Source of the DNA: Verrucomicrobiia bacterium
Lineage (GTDB): Bacteria > Verrucomicrobiota > Verrucomicrobiia > Verrucomicrobiales > Akkermansiaceae
Length of the DNA: 64,000 nucleotides
Direction: 5' to 3'
NCBI GenBank assembly: GCA_030432565.1
Contig: JAUIGV010000003.1
Coordinates: 124,001 to 188,000 of the forward strand
Under the pieces are notes generated by a model. It was not told the DNA's origin, ran no database searches, and saw only the letters and a list, made by a program, of their open reading frames with translations. Made by a program: the position numbers and the translations under genes. This document shows, piece after piece, positions 15,401 to 24,400 of the stretch. Each line of letters opens with the position of its first letter. Position 1 is the stretch's first letter.

Positions 15401-17318
15401 TCGTCTGCAGCGACGGGTGGATCAGGTTGAGCAGAGTTTTCTCTCGGAATCAGCAAGATGGGGATACCGTTCTCCGCAATCGTGGCGGTCCTACCAGGAC
15501 AACCTGCTCAACAACCAACTTCCAAATCTCGCCCCGACCATGATCAACCGTTTCCGGAGTGCCGGGATGTACCCCGGGCTTGATGCTCCTGTTTTCAATC
15601 AGCATGGCGGTCCGGTTACCGATGGCTTCCAGTTGGCGATGGCAGGAGCGGGGGGCACGATTTATTACACAACGGATGGGAGCGATCCCCGCACTCCGGC
15701 GGACCCGGTCGTGGTCGATCCTCCGGTCACTTTGTTATCGGGAAATGCCTCCAAAACGGTTCATGTTCCGGTGAATGCCACCGATCAATTCACCGATGGA
15801 AATGGCACGGCGTGGAATCTTGCCGGCTTCGATGACTCGTCGTGGATCTCGTCCTTTGGGGGAGTGGGATATGAGGCAGGAAGCGGATATCAAAGCTACA
15901 TCAGCATCGATGTGCTCTCACAAATGAGGAATCAGGAAACCTCCTGTCTGATTCGAATTCCGTTCACGCCGGCGGTCGGAGTATTGGACGATAAAACTTC
16001 GGCGACCTTACGGATGCAATACGACGATGGTTATGTCGCTTATTTGAACGGAACAGAGATTGATCGCCAAAATTTTCAGGGCACTCCGAACGGGGATTCC
16101 TCCGCAGATTCGCAACACAGCGACGGGCAGGCCGTGGTTTTTCAATCGGTGAATATTTCTGATCACCTCGGGCTAATTCAAGAAGGGCAGGAAAACATTC
16201 TCGCGATTCACGGGTTGAATGTCAGCACGAGTTCCTCGGACTTCCTCATCAATGCCGAACTCGAGGTTGGCAATGCTCCGGTTGGTGGTGGAAACGGCGG
16301 TGGGATTTCGGACAGTGCGATTGAATACAGCTCGGCCCTCCCGATCAATTCAAACACGACCGTTAGAGCCCGGGTCCGCGATGGGGCGGGCACCTGGTCT
16401 GCGCTCACTGAGGCGGATTTTTTCCCGACAACCGAGGCGCTCGTAATTTCCGAAATCATGTATCAGCCGGGTCCCGTGACGCCTGCCGAACTGGAGGCCG
16501 GTTTCAACGATCCCTCCGACTTCGAATTCCTTGAGATTTTCAACTCGGGAAGCTCAACGATTGATCTCAACGGGGTCTCATTCTCGGAAGGGATCACCTT
16601 TGACTACTCAGGGTCGAACATCACGAGTCTTCTTCCCGGAGAGCGGGCCTTGATTGTGGAGAATCAGGCCGCATTCGAATTCCGCTATGGAGCGGGCCAT
16701 CCTATTGCCGGTCAGTTTGGCGGGAAACTCCGGAATGAGGGAGAGCAACTGTCTCTGCTCAATTCGGTGGGTGATCCGCTTCGCCGCTTCGTCTATGGCA
16801 CGACTTCGCCCTGGCCGGCAGAGCCCGCCGGAAATGGTCCTTCGTTGGTCCTGGCCTCGCCGTTTTCTTCACCTGATCACTCTCTTCCATCCAGTTGGGC
16901 GGCAAGTGAATTGATCGGCGGAACGCCGGGAGGAGACAACCAGTCGTTACTTACTTTTGCTGATTGGGCGGAAGTCAATGGAGTGACCGACCCCAACGCG
17001 GATGATGATGGCGACAGTCTGACGAACCTTCAGGAGTTTGTGCTTCTCTCTTCTCCTCTGGCTTCCAATCCCTCGCCGCTAGATCCGGCAAAGGTGGTGA
17101 ATAATCGCCTCGTTCAAGAGATCACCTACAATCTGAAGGCGGGCGAGGTTCTGCTTTCGGCATGGACCTCAAGTGATCTCGCGATTTGGTTGCCGGCGGA
17201 GATCGGACACACCATCTATCATGGAGACGGAACCGCGACCACGACCTTCCGCAGTGCCTCGTCCTTCATTGACACCCCCCTGGAGTTTATTCGTCTGCAG
17301 TTTTCGACGACGCCTTAA
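12426..17318 (+). CDS. Giant secreted CotH/lamin-tail-domain protein with Ig-like and galactose-binding modules (first of three)
   Basis: The 1630-residue product has a signal peptide (about 1-19). In order it shows an Ig-like module (about 22-95), a discoidin-like galactose-binding module (100-265), two more Ig-like modules (268-437), a lamin tail domain (438-580) and a chitobiase-type beta module with IRYTLDNSKPT (582-665). A CotH-like domain spans about 690-1060. A second chitobiase-type module is split by an inserted galactose-binding module (about 1080-1290). A second lamin tail domain (about 1335-1500) and a DDDGDSLTNLQEF calcium-binding-like stretch near the end follow. Such proteins are typical of Verrucomicrobiota and Planctomycetota and are presumably secreted or surface-bound. 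CotH in Bacillus is a protein kinase; whether this divergent domain is active is unknown. The start is near a promoter-like sequence and has no leader. Confidence 0.8.
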   Translation: MLRHLLMVSLFFVTRMASAQVPVIESFSVDSPVINVGGSATLSWEVSNFDSLTINGAAVENGAVEVPVSPLVTTLYTLSATNALGSSSAQVTVAVQDAPGLIPATGRFIELVKNTPSNTRLHISEIEAFAPGETPDEVDADGTSQNDLVQAGAPSTEYPPTTTSIQHGQANSVYDGDLEAGAAVWSTNPGLPEVPRYMLDLGRTEEIDKVRIFGRADTCCTDRLENFVVNIYEDNGSGLPGELVSSAAFPGTAPFGNSGFVELELATPDPGITRFVADQTLLPEGGALTLSWTVNTNTTSVVIDQGVGDVTSLTDASGEGSITLNPGPTASLTYLLTTTRPAGTSAAAVAVEVTDQPVIFSFGAGESLVAPGTSVTLNWDVANTTALDLNGTDVTGQSSLVVTPSTTTDYTLTASNVNGTISKELRVRVVLPGEPIISEFLTQNDSGLLDEDGGASDWIEIHNPGNDPVLLGGYYLTDNSANPTRWTFPNTTLEPGGYLVVFASGKDRAVAGSELHTNFSLSSNGEYLALVKPDGFTRVSEFTPTYPEQRVDVSYGFDFEAAEDGFFTTPTPGAANAAGFSDFVSDTSFSVDRGIYDNPVSVVISTATPGAEIRYTLDNSKPTANTGMVYSSPVVISGTTVLRAAAFKEGCVPTNVDTHTYIFTSDVIAHPNMDTGVTQDPVYGPQMDESLKSIPTLSLTFQGDVNRTEREVSFEMINFEDGHAQVDAGMERFGGYVTNFAKVSMRVIFRKQYGPGKLEFPLFEDQDYDIPPAEQFDGLDIRAGNHDMSARGAYMSGRFVDDSMIEMGQIASHGRFVHLYLNGIYWGQYHLRERWNASMLSEYFGGVKEDYEAINANNAGDQFLTGVPYDGDGTYWNETQALLNGATPFASAQSHLDMANMIDFTLLWVSGNSESEFRSAGSVPLGVPFKFFMKDPDGFLRPPGHPADHNGPLNAMAKLRAEGDPEYQVLVADRIHKHFFNDGALSPAKAVSRLQRRVDQVEQSFLSESARWGYRSPQSWRSYQDNLLNNQLPNLAPTMINRFRSAGMYPGLDAPVFNQHGGPVTDGFQLAMAGAGGTIYYTTDGSDPRTPADPVVVDPPVTLLSGNASKTVHVPVNATDQFTDGNGTAWNLAGFDDSSWISSFGGVGYEAGSGYQSYISIDVLSQMRNQETSCLIRIPFTPAVGVLDDKTSATLRMQYDDGYVAYLNGTEIDRQNFQGTPNGDSSADSQHSDGQAVVFQSVNISDHLGLIQEGQENILAIHGLNVSTSSSDFLINAELEVGNAPVGGGNGGGISDSAIEYSSALPINSNTTVRARVRDGAGTWSALTEADFFPTTEALVISEIMYQPGPVTPAELEAGFNDPSDFEFLEIFNSGSSTIDLNGVSFSEGITFDYSGSNITSLLPGERALIVENQAAFEFRYGAGHPIAGQFGGKLRNEGEQLSLLNSVGDPLRRFVYGTTSPWPAEPAGNGPSLVLASPFSSPDHSLPSSWAASELIGGTPGGDNQSLLTFADWAEVNGVTDPNADDDGDSLTNLQEFVLLSSPLASNPSPLDPAKVVNNRLVQEITYNLKAGEVLLSAWTSSDLAIWLPAEIGHTIYHGDGTATTTFRSASSFIDTPLEFIRLQFSTTP

Positions 17319-17328
17319 CAGTGTTTTG

Positions 17329-17838
17329 CTAACGGAGTCGGATCGTGTCCTGCCAGTTGGCAATGCCTTTGGAATTGATGTTGATGTTGAAGCTGGGATT
17401 AAACTGCGAAAGCAGGACCGTGCCCGTTGTGGAGTAGCGGTAGCCGTTGCTTCCGGTAAACGAGCGATTGACATACTGACTGGAATTTTGGTTGCCGCTC
17501 ACGCTGTAAGAAAGCTGATGCTGTTCTCCATTCTCAAGAGTGACTGTGACCAAGAAATCCATCTCAACTATTACGGCTTCTTTCTCCCGGATGACGATTT
17601 GTCCCTGGTTGTTTGTGGACTTGTTTTCGACTACGTTTACCCGCTCTCTCACAAAAGGGTTGCCGTCGAGCTGCACGCTTGTCACCCGAAGAGGAGCCGC
17701 GCCCCGGTAAGTTGAACCATCAGATTTTGACCAGATGCCGTTACCTTGGTAGGTGTCCCCCGGTCCACAGTTATTCAACAAAAGGATGGGAATACCGAGG
17801 GCAAGGGTTTTGGCGGATTTCAGGATTAGGTTTTTCAT
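17329..17838 (-). CDS. Predicted lipoprotein of unknown function
   Basis: The 169-residue product has a signal peptide ending in a lipobox, LLNNC near residue 24, so it is probably anchored to a membrane outside the cytoplasm. The mature part is rich in Asn, Ser and Gly, with beta-strand-like alternation such as VTVTLENGEQHQLSYSVSG. No catalytic motif is visible and I do not recognise the family. It converges on the CotH-type gene with only ten bases between the stop codons, and no terminator is seen between them. Confidence 0.65.
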   Translation of the reverse strand: MKNLILKSAKTLALGIPILLLNNCGPGDTYQGNGIWSKSDGSTYRGAAPLRVTSVQLDGNPFVRERVNVVENKSTNNQGQIVIREKEAVIVEMDFLVTVTLENGEQHQLSYSVSGNQNSSQYVNRSFTGSNGYRYSTTGTVLLSQFNPSFNININSKGIANWQDTIRLR

Positions 17839-17981
17839 AATGGTTCAATAGGCTCGGAATTATCCCAATTTCAGTCAAGATGATCCCCTTCCCGGTCTCC
17901 GGGGAAGATATTTGGATTTCTTCTGGAGTTGCGGTTCTCCCGAAATAGGTGAGGATCAGTCATGCTCTGACTCCTTTGTAA

Positions 17982-18452
17982 AGCAGCCGAGAAAAAATCC
18001 GGTCGGATTTTTCTTGGGGTCGTCGCTCTGGTTGTTCTGGCGCTGGTGATCTATTCCAAGAGGAATGGATAAATGGCGGTGGAATAGAAGGATTGGGAAC
18101 TGGTTTGGGAGTGGAAGATGACAATGACTTTGCGAACCGAGTGATTTTTGACAACGTCACGATTGAAGGTTTGTCGGGACCACCGGCGGATGGCGAGCTT
18201 GCATTGTCGATCTCGCCAATGTCCGCTGATCCGGATCTCTTTGATTTCGCCTGGAATAGCAAAACTGGTTTTGTTTATGACCTGGTAAGCAGTGATGACC
18301 TTACCGAACCCATTGAAAACTGGACGGTCTGGGAAGGACAAAGTGACATTCCCGGGACTGGTTCTGAAATCACGATCTCCGAAGTGTTCAGTGGTGACTC
18401 GAAACGATTTTTTGCAATCGTTGAAAAAGTCTCTGCTGACGCAGGAGGCTAG
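17982..18452 (+). pseudogene. 3' remnant of a secreted-protein gene
   Basis: An open frame without a convincing start (only a TTG at 18093) runs from 17982 to the TAG at 18450-18452. From about 18060 it encodes a tail typical of verrucomicrobial exoproteins: VIFDNVTIEG, a linker, then the module FDFAWNSKTGFVYDLVSSDDL and a final FFAIVEKV. Similar tails end the secreted proteins elsewhere in this window. Upstream of 18060 the same frame gives an Arg/Ser/Cys-rich sequence that does not look coding. The simplest reading is the decayed C-terminus of a lost gene. The rest of the interval 17839-18511 shows no other gene. Confidence 0.5.
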
Positions 18453-18511
18453 ATCCATGCGGCGGGGGGCGCTGCGAAAGAAAGTGGCGGGCGGGAAGGT
18501 AATCTCTAGGT

Positions 18512-19378
18512 ATGAAGAGATCCCTTTTTCTTGCCCTTCTTCCGATCATTGGACTCGGCCTTTATGCGGCCAAGGTGAAGTCCATGTCCGAGGCCGATCT
18601 GGTGCAGGCCAACCTGCCCAAGATCGAAAAGCCGAAGAAGAAGCACCAGATTCTCTGTTTTTCGAAGCCTTATGGTTTTCGCCACAACTCCATCGAAATC
18701 GGAGAAACGATGCTTCGGGTGATGGGGGAGGAGACGGGACTTTTCGAGGTGACCTTTTCCAACGATCTGGTGCACTTCGAACCGGAGAATATCACGAAAT
18801 TTGACGCCATTTGCTTCAACAACAATACCCACATTCAAAAGGGAATGAAGGATGAGGCGCTTCGCGAATCGTTGATTAGTTACGTGAAAAAGGGGGGAGG
18901 GATCTTTGCGATTCACTCGGCGACAGATGGAGGTTGGCCGGAGTATGTCGATATGATTGGCGGGAACTTTCAGAGCCATCCCTGGGGGGCGGGCGGAACC
19001 TGGGACATTGCCAACGAGGATTCGAAACACCCTATCGTGAAAGATGTTCACGGTGGCAAAGGATTTCAGCTGAAGGACGAGCTATACGTTTACAAAGACT
19101 TCGACCGGGCCGATCAGCGGGTGTTGATGGCGCTGGATATGAACAGCGAGGTCAATGGCAAGAGAAAGGGGCCCCGTGACGACAAAGATTACGCCCTCGC
19201 ATGGGTGAAAAAGTACGGGAAAGGGCGCGTTTTCGTGAGCGCCTTCGGCCACAACAAGGAAGTCTTCTACAATCCCGAAATTCTTAAGATGTGGGTGGAG
19301 GGATTCCGTTACGTGCTGGGCGAAATCGACGTGGAGACCAACTCAATTCCCAAGCCGGCCTTCAATTTGCCAAAGTAG
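18512..19378 (+). CDS. Secreted ThuA-domain protein
   Basis: The 288-residue product has an N-terminal signal peptide (about 1-17) and one ThuA domain (about 42-280), a class I glutamine amidotransferase-like fold. Seen are ILCFSKPYGFRHNSIEIG at the start, a central KKGGGIFAIHSATDGG corresponding to the nucleophile-elbow region, and GRVFVSAFGHNKEVF near the end. ThuA proteins are linked to trehalose and sucrose use; a related Rhizobium locus is involved in disaccharide oxidation. Most PVC copies are uncharacterised. AAGGT upstream supports the ATG at 18512. The gene converges on the PQQ-propeller gene with three bases between the stop codons. Confidence 0.85.
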   Translation: MKRSLFLALLPIIGLGLYAAKVKSMSEADLVQANLPKIEKPKKKHQILCFSKPYGFRHNSIEIGETMLRVMGEETGLFEVTFSNDLVHFEPENITKFDAICFNNNTHIQKGMKDEALRESLISYVKKGGGIFAIHSATDGGWPEYVDMIGGNFQSHPWGAGGTWDIANEDSKHPIVKDVHGGKGFQLKDELYVYKDFDRADQRVLMALDMNSEVNGKRKGPRDDKDYALAWVKKYGKGRVFVSAFGHNKEVFYNPEILKMWVEGFRYVLGEIDVETNSIPKPAFNLPK

Positions 19379-19381
19379 GTT

Positions 19382-20614
19382 TTACTTCCAGCGGTAAACG
19401 TTGAGGCCTTTGAGGTGGCGGATGTAGAGTTCGTCACCACAAACAGCGAGGTGGGCCCAAGTGTCCGGAGTCTCAAGCTTGACCTCGGAGAGAAGTTTAA
19501 AGCTCTTGGGGTTGGCCTCGATGTGGAGAAGGGTTCCGCGTTGGTCCAGAGCGAGGATTCGATTCCCTTGCGTGACCATGGACCAGTATTCGCCGAACTT
19601 TTCGTCCGAGCTCCAAAGGGTTTTTCCGCTTTCGGGATCGAGGCAATGAAAGCTTTTGTCGCGACCGTGCAGGTAGATTTTCCCGTCGATGACAACAGGT
19701 GAGGACATGTAGCCTTCACGTTTTGAATCGTTCCAAAGTTGGGTTGCGGCGAGGAATTTGTCTTTCTTGGCGATGTCGTAAAGGAAGGAGCCTCCGCCAT
19801 AAGTGGCGGTGAAGATTTTATCACCGACAGGAGTCGGGGGGAGGATGTTCATACCGCGGAAGGCTTTGACCGGAGTGGTCCAGACCGCTTTACCATTCGA
19901 GGGGAGAATTCCACCAAGGGTGCTGCGGGTCTGCACGAGAATTTGGTCCACTCCCTGAATGGTGGCGCGGAAGGGTGAGGAGAAGGCACTGCCGAACATG
20001 GCACGCTCGTCGGCCATGGCCTGCCAGACCGTCTTGCCATCGCTCTTTTTGATTTTACGCAGAGCGGTGCCGACTTGCACGTAGATGTGGTCGTCATCGA
20101 GAAGGGGAGAGGAGACAAATCCAAAGGAGGGAAGGGGTGTCTTTTCCTCGGAGGGGTAGTCACGGCGCCATTTTTCTTTTCCGGTCTCGACGTCAATCGC
20201 AACAAGGACATCGCGCATTCCGCCGACAAAGAGGGTCTTGCCATCGGTGGCGGGAGTGCAGCGGACCCAAGAGCCGTTTTTGGCGGCGTAGAAGGGAACC
20301 CTCATCGAGCCGGCCCAGTCATTGTCCCAGACCTGCTTGCCGGTTTTTCGATCAAAAGCGCGGACAATTTCGGTTTTCTTTTCCTTGGTTTCGACGGTGA
20401 AAACCTTTGATCCGGCAATGATGGGACTGGAATATCCCTCGGCAAGATCGACGGACCATAGGAGTTTCAGATTCTCTTTGGAGAGAGATTTGGGCCACTG
20501 GGCGGCCTCCTTGTGGATTTTGCCATCGCGGGTGGGGCCGCGCCACTGGACCCAATCTGCGGCGGAGAGGAAGGTCGTGCCAAGGGTGAGGGAGGTGATG
20601 ACGCTCTTGATCAT
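19382..20614 (-). CDS. Secreted PQQ-binding-like beta-propeller protein
   Basis: This 410-residue protein has a signal peptide (about 1-18) and starts its mature part with WVQWRGPTRDG, the usual entry of planctomycete/verrucomicrobial outer-membrane-assembly-like propellers. Repeated blades carry the tryptophan motif: GKQVWDNDW, GKEKWRRDY, GKTVWQAM, GKAVWTTP and GKTLWSSD. These are PQQ-enzyme-like repeats. Catalytic residues of true quinoprotein dehydrogenases are not evident, so a scaffold or sugar-binding role is as likely as catalysis. Nearby ThuA and DUF1080 genes suggest shared work in carbohydrate breakdown. Confidence 0.82.
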   Translation of the reverse strand: MIKSVITSLTLGTTFLSAADWVQWRGPTRDGKIHKEAAQWPKSLSKENLKLLWSVDLAEGYSSPIIAGSKVFTVETKEKKTEIVRAFDRKTGKQVWDNDWAGSMRVPFYAAKNGSWVRCTPATDGKTLFVGGMRDVLVAIDVETGKEKWRRDYPSEEKTPLPSFGFVSSPLLDDDHIYVQVGTALRKIKKSDGKTVWQAMADERAMFGSAFSSPFRATIQGVDQILVQTRSTLGGILPSNGKAVWTTPVKAFRGMNILPPTPVGDKIFTATYGGGSFLYDIAKKDKFLAATQLWNDSKREGYMSSPVVIDGKIYLHGRDKSFHCLDPESGKTLWSSDEKFGEYWSMVTQGNRILALDQRGTLLHIEANPKSFKLLSEVKLETPDTWAHLAVCGDELYIRHLKGLNVYRWK

Positions 20615-20670
20615 TTCTAACAGATCATCCCGTTTTTTGGATGTGCAAGTGCGGGGATGAATGAAATTTC

Positions 20671-20688
20671 ACGGCCTTTTGGGCCGTT
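20671..20688. other. GC-rich hairpin in the divergent intergenic region
   Basis: ACGGCC and GGCCGT flank a short TTTTG loop and are followed on the plus strand by TTT. It looks like a small factor-independent terminator, but lies between two divergently transcribed genes, just 5' of the DUF1080 start. It may therefore act in the leader of one of them, or be an operator. Function not shown. Confidence 0.3.
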
Positions 20689-20700
20689 TTGACTGCTACG

Positions 20701-21357
20701 ATGATTAAAATAGCATGCACACTGGCCCTTGCGGCCTCGGTTGCCGCTTCACGGGCGGACGACGGATGGGTCTCGATTTTTGATGGGGAGACGCTCAAGG
20801 GATGGACGAATTCCAAAGGTGGAGAGGTTCAGGAGGGGGCCTGGGTGGCGGAGGACGGGGTGTTACACCGGAAGGCGAAGGGCGGGGACCTTTACTCGGC
20901 CAGAGAATACGCTGACTTTGAGTTTCGTTGGGAGTGGAAGATTTCGCCCAAAGGAAACAGCGGGGTGAAGTATCGGGTGACGCAGTATGGGAATCAGTTG
21001 CTGGGGCCGGAGTATCAGGTGCTGGATGACGCGCATCCGGATGGCGCAAAGAGCGTGAAGCGGCAGGCTGGGTCGCTCTATGATTTGCTGGCTGCAAATG
21101 ACAAAAAGAAGCTAAATCCGGTGGGCGAATGGAATTCCTCACGCGTGGTTGTGAAGGGAAAACATCTCCAGCACTATTTGAATGGAGAGCTTGTGGTGGA
21201 TGTCGTGGTGGGCAGTGACCGTTGGAAAGAGGCTCACAAGAAATCCAAGTTCAAGGGGAAAGAGGACTTTGCGCACAATGCCAGCGGCCGGATCTATCTG
21301 CAGGATCACGGAGATGAGGTTTGGTATCGCAAGCTCGAGATCAAGGAGTTGAAATAG
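20701..21357 (+). CDS. DUF1080 (3-keto-disaccharide hydrolase-like) secreted protein
   Basis: The 218-residue product has a signal peptide (about 1-19) followed by a single DUF1080 domain, a concanavalin-like beta sandwich. Family signatures are FDGETLKGW, FRWEWKISPKGNSGVKYRV, GPEYQVLDD, AGSLYDL and NGELVVD. Several DUF1080 members have been assigned 3-keto-glycoside hydrolase activity; substrate assignment here is inference. The ATG at 20701 is chosen because it begins the signal peptide; a TTG four codons earlier is also in frame. A strong bidirectional terminator follows the stop. Confidence 0.85.
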   Translation: MIKIACTLALAASVAASRADDGWVSIFDGETLKGWTNSKGGEVQEGAWVAEDGVLHRKAKGGDLYSAREYADFEFRWEWKISPKGNSGVKYRVTQYGNQLLGPEYQVLDDAHPDGAKSVKRQAGSLYDLLAANDKKKLNPVGEWNSSRVVVKGKHLQHYLNGELVVDVVVGSDRWKEAHKKSKFKGKEDFAHNASGRIYLQDHGDEVWYRKLEIKELK

Positions 21358-21381
21358 GCTCCACTTCAGCTCAAAAAAAAG

Positions 21382-21413
21382 CGGCGTCTCCCGATTTCGG
21401 GGACGCCGTTTTT
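21382..21413. terminator. Bidirectional factor-independent terminator
   Basis: CGGCGTCTCCC and GGGGACGCCG form a GC-rich stem around GATTTC, with a run of A before it and TTTTT after it. It sits between the convergent DUF1080 gene and the 1056-residue protein gene and can serve both. Confidence 0.85.
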
Positions 21414-21431
21414 GCCAAAGGAAGGTGAGGG

Positions 21432-24400
21432 TTACTCTGCAACGACGATGCGGAAGTAAGATTCCGCGGGAGCGCCGATTCCGGTTAGGTCAAAGTCTCC
21501 GGAGCCGGTTTCGGTCAGGGGGGCATTGGCTGCCGGGAAGTTGAAGCCGAGGTCGGTCCAAGTGACAAGGTCGGTGCTGAATTCGATCCGGTAGGTCTTG
21601 CCGGGAACGCTGGTCCAAAAGGTGCTCACAATGTTTTCATCAATGGTGTAGCTGGTAATCCTGAGATTTGAACTTGCATCGTTGGCCGCGGTGCCGGCGA
21701 GGAATTCGGCGTAGTTGGATTGGCCGTCCTTATCGAGATCCGTGTTGCGATCCGTTGGGTCGTTGGGGTTCAGGCCGTTTGCAATCTCATAGTCGGTTGG
21801 AATGCCATCGGCATCGCCGTCTTGTGAGAAGGGCTCGGTCGAGAAGAGAAGGTTGCTGACCACGAAGTTTTCGTTGCCACCAACCCCTTGCCCGCTGATG
21901 ACGACGAACGCCTCCTGGGCTGCTGCCGGGATTTCAGCGGTCAGCGGGAAGGTTGTGGTTAAGATCGCTGACGCGGTGGTTCCGTTGCGGTTGAATTCAT
22001 CGCGGGTTCGGTTGGCGTTGTAGTTCTCCGCATTGGTGGTGTATGCGACATCGGTTTGGAGGTCTGTGCCCGGAGTCCCGCTGTAACCGTTGATGAATCC
22101 GTTGGCGGGGCCATTTGCTCCTGCGGTCGTGCCGGTTGTCGCGGGGCTTCCGTCTCCGGTATCGTATGGCGCGACCAGATTGACGATGAAAACGGTGTCA
22201 TCGACGCGGTAGTACAGTTCGGCGCGGAAGCGATCTCCGGTCTCGAAGTTTGAGGTGGTGCTGGTCTCCGAGGCGCGCATGACAGCCGAAAAATAAACGG
22301 TGTCCCGGGTGCTGAGATCGATCGTTTCCGAAACAACATCCTGAACCGTGGTAGGGTTGCCCGTCAGGGTCAGGGTGCGGGTTGTGACATCGTTGACCCA
22401 ATTTGCCGAGGGGGCAATTACCGGGCTGCTCTTCACATCCGCAAGGTTTCCGGAGAGGTCGCTTTGTCCGATGAGGTAGCGACCGGGGACGTTGACTGTC
22501 ACGTTTTGGGAAACGTTGCGGTAGCTGCGGTCCACGATTTCGAAGGTGAATGCTCCCTGCACGAGGGGGGCCGGAAGGGTGAAGGTGACGATTCCAAAAT
22601 CTCCGGCATTCGGAGAGATGGCGTTGGAATTGATTTTCCAGCCCGGCCCTCCGAAAGCTCCGAGAATCTCGAGGTCGAAAGTAAGAGTGTCATCATCAAA
22701 GCCGGGCCCGTTTTCTACGCGGGTGACGTTACCCGGAGCGGAGACGGTGAGATCGGGGTTTTCCAGAGCCAGTGGCAGGCTCACGGTCTTGGTCGGGTCG
22801 AGATCATCAGTCAAGGTGACCGTGACGGGAGTCCGGAACGGGCGGAATGGACCGAAGGTTACGGGATTGGCATCGGCATAGAGTCCGGAGACCGGGCTCT
22901 CATTGCTGGTCCAGCCGGTGCTGGCACCGAGGTTGGCGGCGGAGATGACCAGATCGGAGGTGAAGACATCATCACCGGGATCGTCCGTGCCTTTGTTGTC
23001 ATAAACCGGTGGCAACGCGTAGGCTTCGAGCGCGGGATCGGCGACTTCAAATCCAAGGTTGCTGATGGTGAAGGTCTCGTTGTTTGAATCATTGATCGCC
23101 TCGATCACGAAACGGGCTGAATTGACGGAAGCCGGAATGATGGTATCCAGCGTGAGAACAAAGCTTCCCTCTCCCGGAGCGAGTTCCAAGTCGGTCAGCA
23201 GGCCGTCGCGGGTGATGACATCGTGGCGATCGATCAAGGTGACCGGGTTATCAGTGTCACCATCGATGATGAGAAAGGCGTTGAAGATGTCTTCCACTTC
23301 GTTGCCGGAGGAGCTGTCGATCACGGAGAGAGTGCCGGTGAAGCGGACATCAGGTTGGCCGGTGAGATCAACTTCAGAAGAGGTGATGTTGTAAAGTGGA
23401 GCGGTTCCTCCGGGATTGTTGAGGGTGAGAGTTTGCATCACCTCGTCGAAGAGCCAGCCTGTGGTGTCAAGGTCACCTGTCGTGACGATGGGAGAGTTGC
23501 TGACCCGATCGAGACCGATGATGCGCTGGGGTAGAATTTCCACACTTGTGGTGCAGCTGGCATTGGTGGAGTCGGCAATTTCGACCACCAGGCTCCCCGA
23601 GGAAAACTCGGAGACCGGAATGTTTTGAAGGGTAACCGCGGTATTGTAGGCACCGGTGGTTCCGATGAGGGAGCTTCCGGCCGGACCGATGATTTGCCAG
23701 GTCGCAGCGGTGGTGCCTTCGGGGACGATGGTGAGATCCGTCGTAATGGTGTCGTCGGCGGGATCTGCCGGAGTGCCACCAAGGTCACGGGTTGAAGTTG
23801 CGGCAGATCCCGTGATCAGGCAGTCGGTGACTTGGGCTGCGAATTGAACGGCCATCGCGAGGTCGGAGCTGGTTGAGGAGCTGTTGTGAACGGAGACCGC
23901 GAGAGTGTGTTCTCCGGGGGCGAGGCGGCTGAGGCTGCCAATCAAAGTGGCATTGGCGCCCACGGCTGGATCCGCCTCGTTGCTGCCACCGGTGCGGGTT
24001 CCCACGGGGAGTGAGAGTTCGGCGGTGCGAATGACCGACTCGGTGTTGGCGGTTCCGGCGGCTCGTGCTGTAAAATCGTCGAGAGCATCCTGGGGCATGT
24101 TGATTTCCAGGATCAATTCTCCATCGAGGTAGATGAAGCCGCCGTCATCAAGTAGGTAACGAATGGTTGGGTTGACGTAAAAATTGCCATCGTCCGGCAC
24201 GGTGAAAGTCGTGCGGAAATAGGCTGTGAAACGGTCTCCGCTGGTTGGAGTCGAGAGGCTGGTCCCCAAGGATTGAAACTCTGGATTGGCGGTGTCTGCG
24301 GTGTAGCTGAGGGCGCCGTATCCGAGGGGCCCCTGACCGCTGCCGGATTCAAAGCCGAGGCCACTTGTTGTGAAGGAAGGACCGGCATAGGTCGAATCAA

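Noticed and set aside
17971-18070. Short hydrophobic peptide frame (SGRIFLGVVALVVLALVIYS)
   Set aside because: No start codon is available between the upstream TGA and the hydrophobic part, so it is probably not expressed.
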